From assembly GCA_027000685.1 (NCBI GenBank), contig JALTNN010000029.1:1-6404 (forward strand): a stretch of 6,404 nucleotides of DNA, given 5' to 3'. Source of the stretch: Microcaldota archaeon (GTDB lineage Archaea > Iainarchaeota > Iainarchaeia > JAADDC01). The position numbers were made by a program, and so were the translations under genes. The notes beneath the pieces are model-generated. The model was not told the DNA's origin, ran no database searches, and saw nothing but the letters and a program-made list of their open reading frames with translations. Of the stretch, positions 5,351-6,404 are shown one piece after another (positions within the stretch are counted from its first letter, which is position 1; each line of letters starts with the position of its first letter).

Positions 5351-6403
5351 CTAAAAGAGCTCCAGGAGGTTCCTCTGCGTGTGCCTGCCTCTCAACCTCT
5401 TCGAGTAGAGAAGGAGGTAGGAGAAGAGGGCAGGGTTGTCGCGGTATCTCTCGAGGAGGTCGTCGATGTTAACGTTGGGTGTGTCCTCCGTCTTCTCGAC
5501 CCTTCCACCGCACTTCAGGCATCTCCCTGTTAGGGGAGGCCTCGGATGTTCAAGGCCGCAGTTTGCGCAGGCGTACCTGGATGTCCTTCGTGCGAGCAGC
5601 TCCCTTTCCTTGAGAAGGGGGAAGAGGAGGGGCGCAGCAAGGGTCTCATCGGCCCCCGTGAGCTTCGACACACCCAGGTAGAGGTCCACGAGTCTCTCGA
5701 TCCTCACGCCCCCTTCGAAGAGGGATCTCGCAGGATGTCTCGTGTAGGGGAAGTTTTTTCCCTCCTCGAGCGGGTGAAGATGTCTTATGAAACCGTTGAG
5801 GAGAACGTCCTCGAGAACGGCGAGCTTCACATCCTTAACGGGGAGGCTGTAGAAGAGTTCCCTCCTGACGGTAAACGTTTCTCCTCCGACATCCTCGATC
5901 TCAACGACCCAGCCCCTGTCATCGTGGAGGAGTACGAGCTTTCTTCCCCTGAGTTCCTCCGCTCTCGTCGGTGCCTCGAGTTCTTCCCCGAAAACCTCTC
6001 TCGCCACAACCTCGAGAAACCTGTACACCCTGAGGACGGCGTTCACTAGCTTGTCGGGGAGGGCCGTCACCTCGCCTGGGAGGGGGGTGATGTCCATCTC
6101 GACGACGCCCCTCCTCCCGACGCTGAGGTTTGTCTTCTTCCTGAAGTAGGCCTTTGCAGGGTGCTCGGGGCCACCATCTATGAAGACGACGTCACCCACC
6201 CTGCCGTACCTCTCCTCGAGGCGACGGATAACGGGATTTGGATCGAACGTGGAGGAGAGTGTGAGAAGTGTCCCGTCCCTCGGACACCTCTCACCTTGAG
6301 ACGCCCTCCCACAGAGGGGGCATATCCCGCCCGGCCCTGCCTCGTCTCCACAGAGGGGGCAGGTTGGGAGGGGTGAGGCGTGTTCACCCCCGCACACCAT
6401 CAC
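5351..6403 (-). CDS. Divergent PolD large subunit (DP2)-like protein lacking the catalytic segment; probably continues past the right edge
   Basis: 350 residues in the window; GTG 6403 is merely the first possible start and the frame is open to the edge, so it may be 5' truncated. I read it as related to the C-terminal part of archaeal DP2, by blocks in matching order. Residues 15-43 are paired zinc-ribbon motifs (CPLCG, CPLCG, CPRDG). 'RKK...V...GVVEMDITPLP' (88-109) parallels the DP2 segment G-T-V-R-F-D-A-T-x-x-P. LPDKLVNAVLRVYRFLEV to RAEELRG (115-153) parallels the helix and DLIGHL before the active site. FYSLPVKDV...GFIRHLHP (184-211) parallels PLEFYE...THDT. The block from ARSLFEGG to ADETLAAP (225-258) parallels S-x-Y...A-V-D-E-x-x-V-A. 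A final zinc ribbon (C279, C282, C295, C298; HPRPPLTGRCLKCGG) parallels C-x2-C...RRPPLxGxCxxCGG. The DP2 loop with NxDGD should fall between about 157 and 184, where only ~27 unrelated residues remain. The sequence ends QRNLLELF, PIP-like. Role unknown; a structural or regulatory replication protein is an inference. Confidence 0.6.
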   Translation of the reverse strand: MMVCGGEHASPLPTCPLCGDEAGPGGICPLCGRASQGERCPRDGTLLTLSSTFDPNPVIRRLEERYGRVGDVVFIDGGPEHPAKAYFRKKTNLSVGRRGVVEMDITPLPGEVTALPDKLVNAVLRVYRFLEVVAREVFGEELEAPTRAEELRGRKLVLLHDDRGWVVEIEDVGGETFTVRRELFYSLPVKDVKLAVLEDVLLNGFIRHLHPLEEGKNFPYTRHPARSLFEGGVRIERLVDLYLGVSKLTGADETLAAPLLFPLLKERELLARRTSRYACANCGLEHPRPPLTGRCLKCGGRVEKTEDTPNVNIDDLLERYRDNPALFSYLLLYSKRLRGRHTQRNLLELF

Positions 6404-6404
6404 C

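Noticed and set aside
5546..6049. Open frame on the plus strand across the DP2-like gene
   Set aside because: No recognisable motif. The minus frame has ordered zinc motifs and matches DP2 blocks, while this frame looks like complementary-strand composition.
1..6404. Frequent GGAGG/AGGAGG purine runs as a repeat family or CRISPR-like array
   Set aside because: They follow from heavy use of AGG, GAG and GGG codons in Arg/Glu/Gly-rich proteins; spacing is irregular and no repeated unit longer than a few codons was seen.

Overview
The window is compact archaeal DNA, almost certainly from a (hyper)thermophilic, euryarchaeon-like organism. The case for an archaeon is direct: it carries the two dedicated enzymes of archaeal sn-glycerol-1-phosphate ether-lipid synthesis, the archaeal tRNA position-54 pair TrmY and Pus10, a GxGD archaeal-type prepilin peptidase, and a gene related to the large subunit (DP2) of the archaea-specific PolD polymerase. 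The DNA is GC-rich with very heavy use of AGG/AGA for arginine. Genes overlap or nearly touch: the longest gap is 56 bases. The GGGP synthase carries the group II signature (YLEAGSGA), which argues against Archaeoglobi or haloarchaea as I know those groups. I cannot name a genus.

Layout, plus strand (1-2490): the tail of what looks like SRP54, then trmY, pus10 and a membrane A24 peptidase. All are chained by 4-, 1- and 13-base overlaps with Shine-Dalgarno (SD) sequences, as in one operon. Pus10 makes pseudouridine 54 in tRNA and TrmY methylates it, so the two middle genes encode consecutive steps. The peptidase at the end gives the operon a second link to protein export, beside SRP54.

Layout, minus strand (6404-2447, read right to left): a divergent PolD-large-subunit-like protein entering from the right edge; then egsA (glycerol-1-phosphate dehydrogenase) and GGGP synthase, translationally coupled by an ATGA overlap and catalysing successive steps of lipid backbone synthesis; then rtcA (RNA 3'-phosphate cyclase), which converges on the peptidase gene and overlaps its 3' end by 44 bases. 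egsA and rtcA both lack an SD and both have an AT-rich box 27-28 bases before the start codon. This suggests leaderless transcripts from their own promoters, while the downstream genes inside operons use SDs.

The most unusual item is the gene at 5351-6403. Its zinc motifs and several flanking blocks match the C-terminal part of DP2 in order, but the segment that should hold the catalytic NxDGD loop is absent. The protein ends in a PCNA-binding-like octapeptide. I read it as an inactivated DP2 relative, possibly full length if it continues off the right edge. No tRNA, rRNA, CRISPR array, insertion sequence or substantial repeat was seen.
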